From contig CAWCAJ010000003.1 of assembly GCA_963793465.1 (NCBI GenBank), forward strand, positions 62,001-126,000: a stretch of 64,000 nucleotides of DNA. Direction: 5' to 3'. Numbering within the stretch: the first letter of the stretch is position 1; the number at the start of each line of letters is the position of its first letter. This stretch comes from CAJQPP01 sp963793465 (GTDB taxonomy: Bacteria; Planctomycetota; Planctomycetia; Pirellulales; Pirellulaceae). Position numbers and translations under genes: made by a program. Positions 17,148-26,650 of this stretch are shown here, in pieces. The notes under the pieces are model-generated. The model did no database searches, was not told the DNA's origin, and saw nothing but the letters and a program-made list of their open reading frames with translations.

Positions 17148-17485
17148 GAGGCCCCGACGACTCCATCGGTGATTGACGCTGCTGATCGACGCCAAGGACG
17201 TCGGCACTTTGAAAGGCATCAAGTCAGCGAAAGGCATCCAGCCAGCGATTCAGCTCAGCACCCCTACGGGCTGCGGTCTCGTCACCGGCCGCAACCCCAA
17301 CACGTCGGGGACTACCTGCACGAAACGTCGTTTCCAGGGGATTGCGGGAAGGTCACGGTCGAATTGAAATGAGTTTCCATCCAGCCACGACGGGCTGCCA
17401 GATCGGACCTGATCGTTTAAGATAGTCGTCTTGCAGAATCCCGCTGTGGGAAACGTTGTCTGGAATTTTGGGGAATGAAATAAGA
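17148..17485. other. Intergenic region, no gene seen
   Basis: Two overlapping short frames (67 and 64 codons near 17170-17370) have no family resemblance, no ribosome site and frame-shifted composition. I see no hairpin or repeat of note. Confidence 0.6.
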
Positions 17486-18832
17486 ATGAACCGCGCCATG
17501 ATCTTCTGTTTTGTCCTGGGGATCGCTCTGACCTCGTGCCTGACGATTAACGCTCAGGATCCTCTGCCGTCCTGGAATGCAGGTCCGACAAAACAAGCGG
17601 TCCTGGAATTTGTCAAACAAGTCACGCAGGAGGGCTCTCCCCAATTTGTTCCGCCGGCGGAGCGGATCGCAGTATTTGACAATGACGGCACGCTGTGGTG
17701 CGAATACCCCGTTCCCAATCAGGCTGCGTTTGGTTTCGACGAGGTGCAGCGGATGCTTCCCGAGAATCCCGCCTGGAAGGACGACGACGCCGTGCGAGCG
17801 TTGATCGATGGTGATCTGGCCGCTTTGATGGCGGACCACCATCGAGGTTTGCTCGAAGTACTGTCGCTCTCCCATGCCGACATGACGACCGTTGAGTTCG
17901 ATCGACGCGTTACGGACTGGCTGGGCAGTGCCCGGCACCCACGTTTTCAGCGGCCCTACACCGAAACGGTTTATCAACCCATGCTGGAGGTCCTGGAGCA
18001 CCTGCGAGCCAACGGCTTCGAAACCTGGATTGTCTCCGGCGGCGGGCAGGATTTTATGCGTGTTTTCGCGGAAGAAACCTATGGAATCCCCCCTCAGCAG
18101 GTGATTGGCTCGCATGGCCAGCTCAAATATGAACTCAAAGATGGCAAGCCCACGCTTACCAAAACGCTGGAAACCCTGTTTGTGGATGACAAAGAAGGCA
18201 AGCCGGTGGGAATTGCTCAGTTCATTGGCCGCCGCCCCATCGCCGCGTTTGGAAACAGCGATGGTGATCAGGCCATGCTGGAATATACGACGATCGATAA
18301 CCCGCGACCCAGTTTCGGACTGATCGTCCATCATACCGATGCCGATCGGGAGTACGCCTACGACACCAATCCCAAAGGGAGCGGTAAACTGGTGACGGCA
18401 TTGGCAGCAGCTCCGCAGCGTGGCTGGGCAATCGTGGACATGAAGGATGACTGGAAGCAGGTGTTCCCAATGAAATCAGCGGAGCAAGATCCGGAACTGT
18501 TTGGCAATCAATGGTTGGTCGAAGATATTGGAGGCCGCGGAGTCGTTGACAACGCTCAAACGACTGTGGAATTTGCTGCAGACGGTACACTCAGCGGCAG
18601 CACGGGCGTGAATCGCTTCACAGGGAAAGCGACCCTGGAAGGCGACTCATTGAGTTTTGGTCCACTGGCCACAACACGTCGAGCCGGCCCGCCTGCGTTA
18701 ATGGATCAGGAACGCCGGTTTCTGGAGGCCATGAATTTGGTAGCGAGTTACAAAGGGACGAACCCCGGCATCATTCAGTTCCTCGACAGCAATGGTCAGG
18801 CCGTGCTGCGTTTGTCACGGAAATCTCCCTGA
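17486..18832 (+). CDS. Exported HAD-family phosphatase fused to a META domain
   Basis: 448 aa. Start at ATG 17486, which begins a signal sequence; LTSC at residues 15-18 fits a lipobox, so it may be a lipoprotein (cleavage at NAQ-D is the alternative). Residues about 30-310 are a HAD phosphatase: DNDGT at 65-69 (nucleophile Asp), a helical cap, WIVSGGG for motif II and AFGNSDGDQAML for the acidic motif IV, like phosphoserine-phosphatase relatives. From about residue 340 it has a META (heat-shock protein HslJ-like) domain: GNQWLVEDIGG, VEFAADGTLSGSTGVNRF, FGPLATTRRA. The substrate is unknown. Monocistronic by position. Confidence 0.85.
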   Translation: MNRAMIFCFVLGIALTSCLTINAQDPLPSWNAGPTKQAVLEFVKQVTQEGSPQFVPPAERIAVFDNDGTLWCEYPVPNQAAFGFDEVQRMLPENPAWKDDDAVRALIDGDLAALMADHHRGLLEVLSLSHADMTTVEFDRRVTDWLGSARHPRFQRPYTETVYQPMLEVLEHLRANGFETWIVSGGGQDFMRVFAEETYGIPPQQVIGSHGQLKYELKDGKPTLTKTLETLFVDDKEGKPVGIAQFIGRRPIAAFGNSDGDQAMLEYTTIDNPRPSFGLIVHHTDADREYAYDTNPKGSGKLVTALAAAPQRGWAIVDMKDDWKQVFPMKSAEQDPELFGNQWLVEDIGGRGVVDNAQTTVEFAADGTLSGSTGVNRFTGKATLEGDSLSFGPLATTRRAGPPALMDQERRFLEAMNLVASYKGTNPGIIQFLDSNGQAVLRLSRKSP

Positions 18833-19023
18833 GCAGATGCGGGGAGTATTCCAGTTGTATCCTGGGTTCAACAGGAGGCATCCCAAACCGGGGACCGCTA
18901 ATTCGGGTTACCAGAAAGAGAATGCCGGCGACGATCTTGTTGCAAATCCGAACAGCCGGATTACCTCGATGGAAACAATCCCGTGGTATCCCAAATCCCA
19001 CCTCGACATAGCCATTCCAATCC

Positions 19024-19230
19024 ATGAAAAATCAAATTCTCGACTTCGTTGCGGAATATCCCATCGTCCTGGTATTCCTGCCGATACTGCTGGGATTTCT
19101 ATTCTACAGGCGTTTTCAACGCATGAAGCGAAGAGTCGGTCACGTCAATGACGCCAAGTCCATAACCATGGTCGTGATAGGGTTGATTGGAGCGGCGATT
19201 GGCATTGCGATTTGGCTGGCCTACTCATAG
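19024..19230 (+). CDS. Small two-helix membrane protein
   Basis: 68 aa. Two hydrophobic segments (PIVLVFLPILLGFLFY near residues 13-28 and TMVVIGLIGAAIGIAIWLAY near 48-67) flank a basic loop RRFQRMKRRVG. The hydrophobic pattern and charge fit a real inner-membrane protein. No Shine-Dalgarno sequence precedes the ATG and I recognise no family, so this is a tentative call. Confidence 0.5.
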   Translation: MKNQILDFVAEYPIVLVFLPILLGFLFYRRFQRMKRRVGHVNDAKSITMVVIGLIGAAIGIAIWLAYS

Positions 19231-19359
19231 TTACCTGAAAAGAGAGCGTCAGGGGTGCCAAAGGTCTACGGACTGTCTGCAGCGCCAAGGAAGGGGCGGC
19301 GAAAAAAGGCAGCGCTGGCGGCAAAGGGCGATGGAACCGCTGAATTCCCATGGCGGCCA

Positions 19360-19881
19360 TCACTTTGGCGGTGACCATCCGTGACAGGCGCTGCAACTGG
19401 TCTGCAACAGCTTGACATTTTGCTGAAATGCAGCGAAGTCCTTTTCCTTGGTTGAATCGCGAAGTTTGGTCGCAACATCCAGGTAATTGGCACCATTTGA
19501 TTGGGGCGTTTGCAAACTGGTGGCCATGGTTTCCACCAATTTTGCCTTGGCCTCCAGAAGCAGCCAGTTTGGTTGTGGATCCTCTGCCGCAATCAACTCG
19601 TTGAAAACAACCAGGGGCGAATCTGGCTCGCGATGCACGACACGCATCAATTGCGAGACCAATTTCTGGTTGATTTTCTTGTAGCTATCCAGCTGTTGCT
19701 GCAAATTTGCTATCTCCTTCTTTAGCTCAGAATCTGTCAGGTTTTCCTGATCCTTGTTCGCCCCGTTATCGACTTCCTGACTAGCTGTTTTTGAACTGGA
19801 GTCCGTTTCTTGATTGTAGATGCTTGCCGACGCGGCAACTGCAAGCGAGACGAGAATCAGGAAAATCCATTGCGGCTTCAT
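19360..19881 (-). CDS. Exported class II cytochrome c-like protein
   Basis: 173 aa from ATG 19881, with GGAG upstream; longer in-frame extensions lack a signal peptide. The N-terminus is a signal peptide or membrane anchor (WIFLILVSLAVAASAS), followed by a Ser/Asp/Asn-rich linker and a coiled coil (SELKKEIANLQQQLDSYKKINQKL). A single haem-binding CSACH lies just before the C-terminus, as in cytochrome c-prime type proteins, after a helical region. The likely role is periplasmic electron transfer or gas/haem sensing; no partner oxidoreductase is nearby. Confidence 0.75.
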   Translation of the reverse strand: MKPQWIFLILVSLAVAASASIYNQETDSSSKTASQEVDNGANKDQENLTDSELKKEIANLQQQLDSYKKINQKLVSQLMRVVHREPDSPLVVFNELIAAEDPQPNWLLLEAKAKLVETMATSLQTPQSNGANYLDVATKLRDSTKEKDFAAFQQNVKLLQTSCSACHGWSPPK

Positions 19882-20278
19882 AAAGGGCTCCAAAATCAAA
19901 GGTCGTTGAATTTCGTGGTGCAATGTTAGCCAATTTTCTGCAGCTAATGTGTAATGCATTTGTAACAAGCGAGCCAATGTGCTCAGGGGAAGAGGTGTTG
20001 GCCACAGAGCCCCGGCCAGGGCTCCTCTATCTTTTGGGTTGCCAAGCAGCAACATGATTCTAGAAAATCACCCACGCCAGCGTGACAACCTCAACTTACA
20101 AGCACACTGAGTTCACAGAGAACGCAAAGCCAACTACTCGGTGCGCTCTGTGGCCTCTGTGGCGCCCATCCAAATCCAACCAACAGGCAACAGCATGCCG
20201 GATGTCGATCCTCTGCGGTTTCCCGTTTTCAAATTTGAGATGGCTCGTGGCAGTCCGGATTGTTGGCCGGGACCAGGG
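19882..20278. other. Intergenic region, no gene seen
   Basis: Between the cytochrome c-like gene and the SRPBCC gene on the same strand. Short open frames here have no start signals or family match. No clear repeat. Confidence 0.55.
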
Positions 20279-20821
20279 TTATGGCTGCTTGTCGCAGTGA
20301 TCCTTGAGGCGTTGCAATTGCGTCGTGAGAACGCCATCGACGGGCCCAGCAATCTTGTCCAGATTCGCCAGCGATGATCCGCCGACATGATAAGTCAGCA
20401 TGATTTCCGTACCCGACTCAACGGGCTGAAACGTGAAGGTCAAGGCACCGCTGACGCCCATGCCCTGCAATGGTCCCAAGCCACCCGTCAATCGCAGCAC
20501 TTTGCCCGGTTGATGAAATACGATTTCCATATGACGCACAAATCCCCCATCCGGAAGCTGCTCCAACATCGCATGCCGCTGCAAGTCCAGGGTCAGATTT
20601 TCCGCCACGCCGCCATAGGAGTGACTGGAGTCGTACCACTGGGAAAAGTCCTCCACCATCACGCGATAGGCGTCTTGCGGATTCAGATGCGTCGTTTCCC
20701 GTATCACGATGTGAAACCCGTCGGCCGCCGACTCGATGACCTCCCCCTGCAGTGCGACTGGCAACGGGCCGAATCCAACCAGGCATGTCACGGCCAAGCA
20801 CTTGAGATAAATCGCTTTCAT
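20279..20821 (-). CDS. Exported SRPBCC (START-like) domain protein
   Basis: 180 aa from ATG 20821, chosen because GGAG lies 8 nt upstream; the frame extends 9 codons further. A signal peptide (IYLKCLAVTCLVGFGPLPVAL) is followed by a polyketide cyclase/SRPBCC-like fold: FHIVIRETTHLNPQDAYRVMVEDFSQWYDSSHSY, then GALTFTFQPVESGTEIMLTYHVGG, ending with a long helix. Members bind small hydrophobic molecules; exported ones of this type are common in environmental genomes but their ligands are unknown. Confidence 0.75.
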   Translation of the reverse strand: MKAIYLKCLAVTCLVGFGPLPVALQGEVIESAADGFHIVIRETTHLNPQDAYRVMVEDFSQWYDSSHSYGGVAENLTLDLQRHAMLEQLPDGGFVRHMEIVFHQPGKVLRLTGGLGPLQGMGVSGALTFTFQPVESGTEIMLTYHVGGSSLANLDKIAGPVDGVLTTQLQRLKDHCDKQP

Positions 20822-21210
20822 TTTGCCAACTCCTGTTTCCGATTTCATTTTCGTACGATCGAGATTTCCATACTACCAAGTTGGTCGGTGAATTCCCGGC
20901 ACGGGTTACCGAAAGCAGGAAGCCACTCGATCATGTCGCAATGGGTGGACCATTCCAGCCTGCCGTTAAGCAGGTTACAATTCGGCCGTCCCGACGAGCG
21001 CTCCATGCCGATTCCCCGGGACATTCCCGGACCAGCGGCAGAGACGCATTCGGTTCGCAATGCGTGCGGGAATCAACTGAGGCAACCCGTGCTTTTGGCC
21101 AGTCATCGTAAAGGTTCAGCTATCCCTGCCCGCCACCGCTGGGGTCCAATCGCATCGCGGGACTTGATGCCGGCCATTATGTCACCTACGCAACGCTGAG
21201 ATAGGGAAAA
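20822..21210. other. Divergent intergenic region before ftsH
   Basis: No gene seen. It should hold the promoters of the SRPBCC gene (minus) and ftsH (plus); no convincing -35/-10 pair could be assigned by eye. Confidence 0.5.
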
Positions 21211-23046
21211 ATGGACCAACGCAAAAAGCTGCAAACCAAGTTCTCCGTCTGGTACTTCCTGGTAACGATGCTGGTGTTGCTGGCCCTGCAATCCTGGGTG
21301 ATTGGTCCCTGGATCACCGGTCGCGAAGAAGTCTCTTATGACGAGTTTCGCCAGCACCTGGCCGATCAACAAATCAACGAAGTGACCATCAAGGAAGAGC
21401 GGATCTTCTACCAGCTCAAGGAGCAGGACGGCAAAGAAGCCGTGCATAACGTCGTGCGGTTGGACGATCCCAAATTGACCGAGGAGTTGCTGGCCGCCGA
21501 TGTCAAATTCATGGCCACTCCTCCCTCGGGAGGCGGTTTTGCATCGCTCTTCGGCTGGCTGTTGCCGCTGCTGCCCCTGGTGTTGATTTGGTACCTGGTC
21601 TTTAATCGCCTGGGAAAGGGTGCCGGCAACATTCTTTCGATGGGCAAGAGCAAGGCCCGGGAGATCGAGGGCAGCCTGACGCAGATTACGTTTGATGATG
21701 TGGGCGGCATCGATGAAGTCGAAGTGGAATTGAAGGAACTGGTGGGGTTTCTCAAGCAACCCGAACAATTCACAAAAATCGGCGCCTCGTTGCCCAAGGG
21801 CGTGCTGTTGGTGGGGCCTCCGGGTACCGGCAAGACGTTGCTGGCCAAGGCCACGGCCGGGGAAGCCGGCGTGCCTTTCTTTGCCATGAGTGGCTCCGAC
21901 TTTGTGGAAATGTTTGTGGGCGTGGGTGCTTCCCGTGTCCGCGATCTGTTTGAGCAGGCCAAGAGTCGTGCGCCGTGCATCATCTTCATTGATGAAATCG
22001 ACGCTATTGGGCAGTCGCGATCCACGGCCGGCGCCATGCGTACCAATGATGAACGCGAGCAAACGCTGAATCAATTGCTGCATGAAATGGATGGCTTTCA
22101 ACCCAATCAGGGCGTGCTGATTATTGCCGCCACCAACCGACCGGAGGTTTTGGATAAAGCGCTGATGCGGGCCGGTCGCTTCGATCGTCAAATTGTGGTG
22201 CCCCTGCCGACCGCCGGAGGCCGGTTGGAAATCCTGCAGATTCACGCTCGGAATGTGCCCTTGAACGAAGATGTCGACCTGCAACGACTGGCCAAGATCA
22301 CGCCAGGTTTTTCGGGCGCGGACCTGGCCAACATCGTTAATGAAGCCGCTTTGATGGCGGTCCGCGCGGGCCGCAAGCAGGTCCAGATGGCCGATTTTGA
22401 TCTGGCCATCGAACGGGTGGTGGCGGGCTTGCAACGCAATACGACGCTGAATCCCCAGGTACGAAAACGGGTGGCCTACCATGAAGGCGGCCACGCCCTG
22501 GTGGCCGATAGATTGCCCACGCCCGACAAAGTTCACAAAGTCAGCATCATCCCGACTTCCAAAGGCGCCCTGGGCTATACGCTGCAAGTTCCCGAAGAAG
22601 ACCAGCTGCTGGTCAGTGAGCAGGAATTGAAAGAGCGGTTGGCGGTGCTCTTCGGCGGGCGAGCTGCCGAGCTGATCGTGTACGGTGAAGCCTCCACCGG
22701 GGCTTCCAATGACATGGAAAAAGCTACCCAGATTGCGCGACGCATGGTGACGGAATACGGCATGAACCGTCAGTTGGGTCCCGTGCGGTTTGCGCAGGGT
22801 GTCGGCATGGGTAACTACCTGGGTGGTCAGCCGGGCATGGAAAATGTCAGTCCTGAGACGGCCGCGATCATCGACCAGGAGATCAAGTTGTTAATCACGC
22901 AGGCCCAGGAGCAGGCGCAATCCATCCTGGAATCCAATCGAGCTGCCCTGGATGAGATCGCCAACCAACTGCAACAGCACGAAGTGATCAGCGGCGAGGA
23001 AGTCCAGCGGATTGCTTCCGAGCTGGAAGATGAAAGCGACAGTTAA
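21211..23046 (+). CDS. ftsH: ATP-dependent membrane zinc protease FtsH
   Basis: 611 aa. Two membrane segments (residues about 12-32 and 111-131) flank a short periplasmic domain. The AAA module has Walker A GPPGTGKT at 202-209, Walker B IIFIDEIDAIG, the pore motif MFVGVGASRVRDLF and the second region of homology (ATNRPEVLDKALMRAGRFDRQI). The zinc peptidase motif is HEGGH at 424-428 (HEAGH in most relatives, still HExxH), with the third ligand Asp in STGASNDMEKAT. It degrades misfolded membrane proteins and short-lived regulators. Length is typical. Planctomycetes usually carry several ftsH paralogues, so this need not be the essential copy. Confidence 0.95.
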   Translation: MDQRKKLQTKFSVWYFLVTMLVLLALQSWVIGPWITGREEVSYDEFRQHLADQQINEVTIKEERIFYQLKEQDGKEAVHNVVRLDDPKLTEELLAADVKFMATPPSGGGFASLFGWLLPLLPLVLIWYLVFNRLGKGAGNILSMGKSKAREIEGSLTQITFDDVGGIDEVEVELKELVGFLKQPEQFTKIGASLPKGVLLVGPPGTGKTLLAKATAGEAGVPFFAMSGSDFVEMFVGVGASRVRDLFEQAKSRAPCIIFIDEIDAIGQSRSTAGAMRTNDEREQTLNQLLHEMDGFQPNQGVLIIAATNRPEVLDKALMRAGRFDRQIVVPLPTAGGRLEILQIHARNVPLNEDVDLQRLAKITPGFSGADLANIVNEAALMAVRAGRKQVQMADFDLAIERVVAGLQRNTTLNPQVRKRVAYHEGGHALVADRLPTPDKVHKVSIIPTSKGALGYTLQVPEEDQLLVSEQELKERLAVLFGGRAAELIVYGEASTGASNDMEKATQIARRMVTEYGMNRQLGPVRFAQGVGMGNYLGGQPGMENVSPETAAIIDQEIKLLITQAQEQAQSILESNRAALDEIANQLQQHEVISGEEVQRIASELEDESDS

Positions 23047-23289
23047 CCCACGCAGGTTTCAACGCGCGGCCCCACAGCCAGGTTGGTTGGCCCCCGGGGG
23101 CATCCATCTGGATTCTTCGGTGAGTGATGAATTATTAGGCGAATGTCCGCCACTTGGTGCCGGTAACCAGCGGGACGGTTGAAAAACGGCCTCGGCCAGT
23201 TAACCTGTAAACGATTCTCCCTGAAGAAACGATTAAGAAACGACTCTCACTCACTCAATCACCAGCGTCATCACCCAGCCGAGTCATCC

Positions 23290-26200
23290 ATGCGTATCAC
23301 GATTCTCTCTCTGGTCTGTTTATTCGCGTTTGGAAGTGGCGTGGCCGAGTACGTGACGGCCGAACCCGTGAAGTTTGTGCGATATCCCCACATGAGTAAT
23401 GACGGCAGGATTGCCTTTAGTTATCACGGAGACATCTGGATCGCCGATCAGGACGGCCAGAACCCACGACGTTTGACCGCCCATATTGCCCGCGATACGT
23501 TTCCCAGGTTTTCACCGGACGGCAAGTGGATCGCGTTCAACTCCGACCGGCTGGGCAATGGCGATGTCTGGGTGGTCAGCAGTACGGGTGGCACACCCCG
23601 GCAATTGACGTTTCACTCGACGGGCGACAACGTGCAGTATTGGACGCCGGATGGTCAGGGCATCATCGTCGCCACGTCTCGCGGCGCCCATCCGTGGGGT
23701 TCGCCGCTTTACGTCGTGCCGGTTGATGGGGGCGTGCCCCAGCCGCTGGCCATGGACCGTGGTGCCGCAGGCATGATCAGCCAGGACGGTAAAACGATCG
23801 CCTTCAATCGCGGCGGGTTTCGCTATTGGCGAAAACACTACCGGGGAAACAACAACACCGACATCTGGACTCAGGATCTGGCCAGCGGTGACATCAAACA
23901 ATTGACGGATCTGGATCTCCGGAAGTATCAGGAACATACTCAGGATGCCTATCCGATGTGGGGAGCAGACGGACAGATCTACTTCATGTCCGAACGGGAC
24001 GGCATCTTCAACCTTTGGAAAATGGACCCCCAGGGCGGTACTCCGACCCAGGTGACCTCTCATAAGACGGACGGCGTGCAATACCCTGCGATCCGTCCTG
24101 ACGGCAAGACGATTGTCTATGAAAACGACTTTGAACTCTGGAAGCTGGATATCGGGGGAGGTAACCCGCAAAAGGTCTCCATCGACATGAGTTTTGATCC
24201 CAAGGAAAACGCGATCAAGCTGCTGGAGTCCACCAATGAAGTCAACGATGCGTCCCCATCCGCGACGGGCGAGATGGTGGCTGTGGAATACGCCGGTGAG
24301 TTGTTCCTGGTACCGACCGATGCCGAGTTGGGAGAAAAAACCCGAGTCACGCGGTCGGCATGGAGGGATCGCAATCCCACGTTCTCGCCGGATGGCAAGA
24401 CGCTGGCCTACACCTCGGATCAATCGGGCGATGAAGAAATCTGGCTGTACGACCTGGCCAGCCAGGAACACCGCCAACTGACCACGCAGCCCGCGTTGAA
24501 AGGCGGCATGGTCTGGTCACCGGACTCGCGTCAAATCGCCTACACCGCCGATCAGAAAATTTTCCTGGCCGCTGTTGCCGACGGCAAATCCACGGAATTG
24601 ATGCACAACCCCGAGGGCGGCTTTGCCGGCCTGTCCTTTTCCAAGGATGGCCTCTGGCTGACCTATTCACGATCCAATCGGGACCTGAACAATGAAGCCT
24701 ACTTGTTCGATATCGGGAACCGCAAGGAATTCAACATCACCAACAGTCGGTTTTCCGAGTTCGGATCCATGTTGACAGCCGATGGCAATCACTTGGTTTT
24801 CACCTCGGACCGTTCCGGATCATCGCAACTTTACGCCGTTTCGTTGACCAGATTGACCGAGGATCGTGACGACCCACTGGTTAAGAAAGCCAAGCAACAG
24901 GAAAAGAAGGGGCAGGCGGATTCCAAGCAGGAAAAGAAACAGCAGGCGGAACCGGAAGATAAGGATCCCGCCGAAAATGACAAAGATCTGGACCAGGAAT
25001 CTCCGGATGGCGATCGATCCCAGACCGAAGAGGACGCCGCTGAGGCCGATGAAGATGGGAAGCAGGACAAACTGAAACCTCTGGACGTTAAGATTGACTT
25101 GTCGGGCATCCGACAACGAGCCCGCGCATTGACGACCGGCTCGCAGGACATCCGCGGCTTCACCCCAGCCCCCGACGGCAAACACATTTACTTTACCCGT
25201 AGCAATGCCCTGTATTCCGTGAACATCGCCAGTGGGGATGAAAAGAAAATCGCCGATGGCAACTTTCGAAACCTGAGCTTTTCCTCGGATGGCAAGAAGA
25301 TCTTTTTTCGAGAAGGTGCCAAGCTGTTTCACATGTCCAGTGCCGGTCGCGACAAGAAACCCGTGGAGTTCAGCCTGAAGTTCACCGTCAACCTGCCTGA
25401 TCAATGGGAACAGATTTTTGAAGAATCCTGGCGAGTGATGAAGTACCGTTTCTACGACGAAAACATGCATGGCTTCGACTGGCAGGCCATTCGGGATCGC
25501 TACAAACCGCTGCTCAAATACGTGGGAGAAAACCAGGATCTTTACGATCTCTGCAACGAGATGATCGGGGAATTGAACGCGTCGCACACTGGCGTCAGCG
25601 GACCGCCCACGCGTTCCATGCCGGAACTGGTGTCGACTCGCAACCTGGGATTTGAGCTGCAGGATGATGGCGAGTACTTCCGGATCTCGCACATCTACAG
25701 GAACGGCCCGGCAGACAAGGAATGGCTGGATCTGAAAGTCGGTGACATCGTCCTGTCCATTGAAGGACAGAAAATCCGTAGTGGCCACAACTACCACCCT
25801 CTGCTGAACCAGTTGATCAATGATTACGTCGACATCCAGGTCTCGACGCCAGGTGACTCCGACGGCACGACAATACTGGGTCCGGAACGCGATTTACGAG
25901 TTCGCCATGTCGGCTCACTCACCAACCTGAAATACACGAACTGGGTGGAACACAACCGGGAATTGGTCGACGAATGGTCCAACGGCAAGATTGGCTACCT
26001 GCACATACGCTCCATGAATCGGGCAGCGTTGGAGGTGTTTGAGCGTGAAGTCAACCAGTTCTGGAACAAGAACGGTATGATCATCGACATCCGTTACAAC
26101 GGCGGTGGCAACATCGACCAGGAATTGATCGATATCCTGGAGCGTAAACCCTATGAATATTGGAACTCGCGGAATGGTGGCCGAGCCCGCGGGCGGCGAC

Positions 26201-26589
26201 CCCGCCAGGCCATTGCCGGCCCCAAAGTCATGCTCATCAATTGGCGGTCGGCGTCGGACAGCGAAGTCACACCGCAAGCTTTCCGCGATCTGCAACTGGG
26301 GCGGATTGTGGGCAACCCGACCTACGGTGCCGTGATTGCCACCAGCAGTTATTCGTTGATGAATGGCGCCCGCATTCGGACTCCCGGCGCGCTGGTCGTG
26401 ACCTACGATCCCTCGCAGCCCCACAATTATGGATTGAATCTGGAAAACTACGGTGTGCCGCCCGATGTTTGGGTCGAAAACACGCCTCAGGACGAACTGC
26501 AAGGCTACGATCGCGAACTGAAAACAGCCGTCGACGAGGCTCTGAAAATGCTCGCCGAAGGCGACTGGCAATTCGGCGAGGATGATTAA
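23290..26589 (+). CDS. Exported tricorn-like protease
   Basis: 1099 aa from ATG 23290, which starts a signal peptide (ILSLVCLFAFGSGVAEYVTA); the frame extends upstream without merit. Residues about 30-330 and 340-700 form two beta-propellers with repeated FSPDGKWIAF-type WD/PD40 units. A long Lys/Glu/Asp-rich linker (about residues 530-600) interrupts the second propeller. Then come the core domain with SHTGV (catalytic His), a PDZ domain (GDIVLSIEGQKI) and the S41-like serine protease region with DIRYNGGGNIDQ, SASDSEVTP (catalytic Ser) and ENYGVPPDVWV. Tricorn trims peptides in archaeal cytoplasm; the signal peptide here implies periplasmic peptide or protein breakdown. Confidence 0.9.
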   Translation: MRITILSLVCLFAFGSGVAEYVTAEPVKFVRYPHMSNDGRIAFSYHGDIWIADQDGQNPRRLTAHIARDTFPRFSPDGKWIAFNSDRLGNGDVWVVSSTGGTPRQLTFHSTGDNVQYWTPDGQGIIVATSRGAHPWGSPLYVVPVDGGVPQPLAMDRGAAGMISQDGKTIAFNRGGFRYWRKHYRGNNNTDIWTQDLASGDIKQLTDLDLRKYQEHTQDAYPMWGADGQIYFMSERDGIFNLWKMDPQGGTPTQVTSHKTDGVQYPAIRPDGKTIVYENDFELWKLDIGGGNPQKVSIDMSFDPKENAIKLLESTNEVNDASPSATGEMVAVEYAGELFLVPTDAELGEKTRVTRSAWRDRNPTFSPDGKTLAYTSDQSGDEEIWLYDLASQEHRQLTTQPALKGGMVWSPDSRQIAYTADQKIFLAAVADGKSTELMHNPEGGFAGLSFSKDGLWLTYSRSNRDLNNEAYLFDIGNRKEFNITNSRFSEFGSMLTADGNHLVFTSDRSGSSQLYAVSLTRLTEDRDDPLVKKAKQQEKKGQADSKQEKKQQAEPEDKDPAENDKDLDQESPDGDRSQTEEDAAEADEDGKQDKLKPLDVKIDLSGIRQRARALTTGSQDIRGFTPAPDGKHIYFTRSNALYSVNIASGDEKKIADGNFRNLSFSSDGKKIFFREGAKLFHMSSAGRDKKPVEFSLKFTVNLPDQWEQIFEESWRVMKYRFYDENMHGFDWQAIRDRYKPLLKYVGENQDLYDLCNEMIGELNASHTGVSGPPTRSMPELVSTRNLGFELQDDGEYFRISHIYRNGPADKEWLDLKVGDIVLSIEGQKIRSGHNYHPLLNQLINDYVDIQVSTPGDSDGTTILGPERDLRVRHVGSLTNLKYTNWVEHNRELVDEWSNGKIGYLHIRSMNRAALEVFEREVNQFWNKNGMIIDIRYNGGGNIDQELIDILERKPYEYWNSRNGGRARGRRPRQAIAGPKVMLINWRSASDSEVTPQAFRDLQLGRIVGNPTYGAVIATSSYSLMNGARIRTPGALVVTYDPSQPHNYGLNLENYGVPPDVWVENTPQDELQGYDRELKTAVDEALKMLAEGDWQFGEDD

Positions 26590-26611
26590 CCAGAAACAAG
26601 AACCAGAAACA

Positions 26612-26650
26612 GGGACAGGTCCAGTTATGGATTTTTATTGGACCTGTCCC
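26612..26650. repeat. Inverted repeat (12-bp stem, 15-nt loop) between convergent genes
   Basis: GGGACAGGTCCA (26612-26623) and TGGACCTGTCCC (26639-26650) are perfect complements. It lies between the stop codons of the tricorn-like gene (plus) and the kinase gene (minus) and can serve as a bidirectional terminator. The last codons of the kinase gene (stop at 26625-26627) fall inside it. Confidence 0.8.

Noticed and set aside
17169..17372. Two overlapping short frames after the TlpA gene
   Set aside because: No ribosome site, no recognisable domain, and both frames stay open by chance over 200 bp.
18792..19151. 119-codon plus-strand frame overlapping the HAD-META gene end
   Set aside because: It starts inside the upstream gene, has no start signal and overlaps the more plausible small membrane protein.
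21103..22587. 494-codon minus-strand frame opposite ftsH
   Set aside because: FtsH is unmistakable on the plus strand; the antisense frame is rich in His/Gln from reversed codons and lacks a family match.
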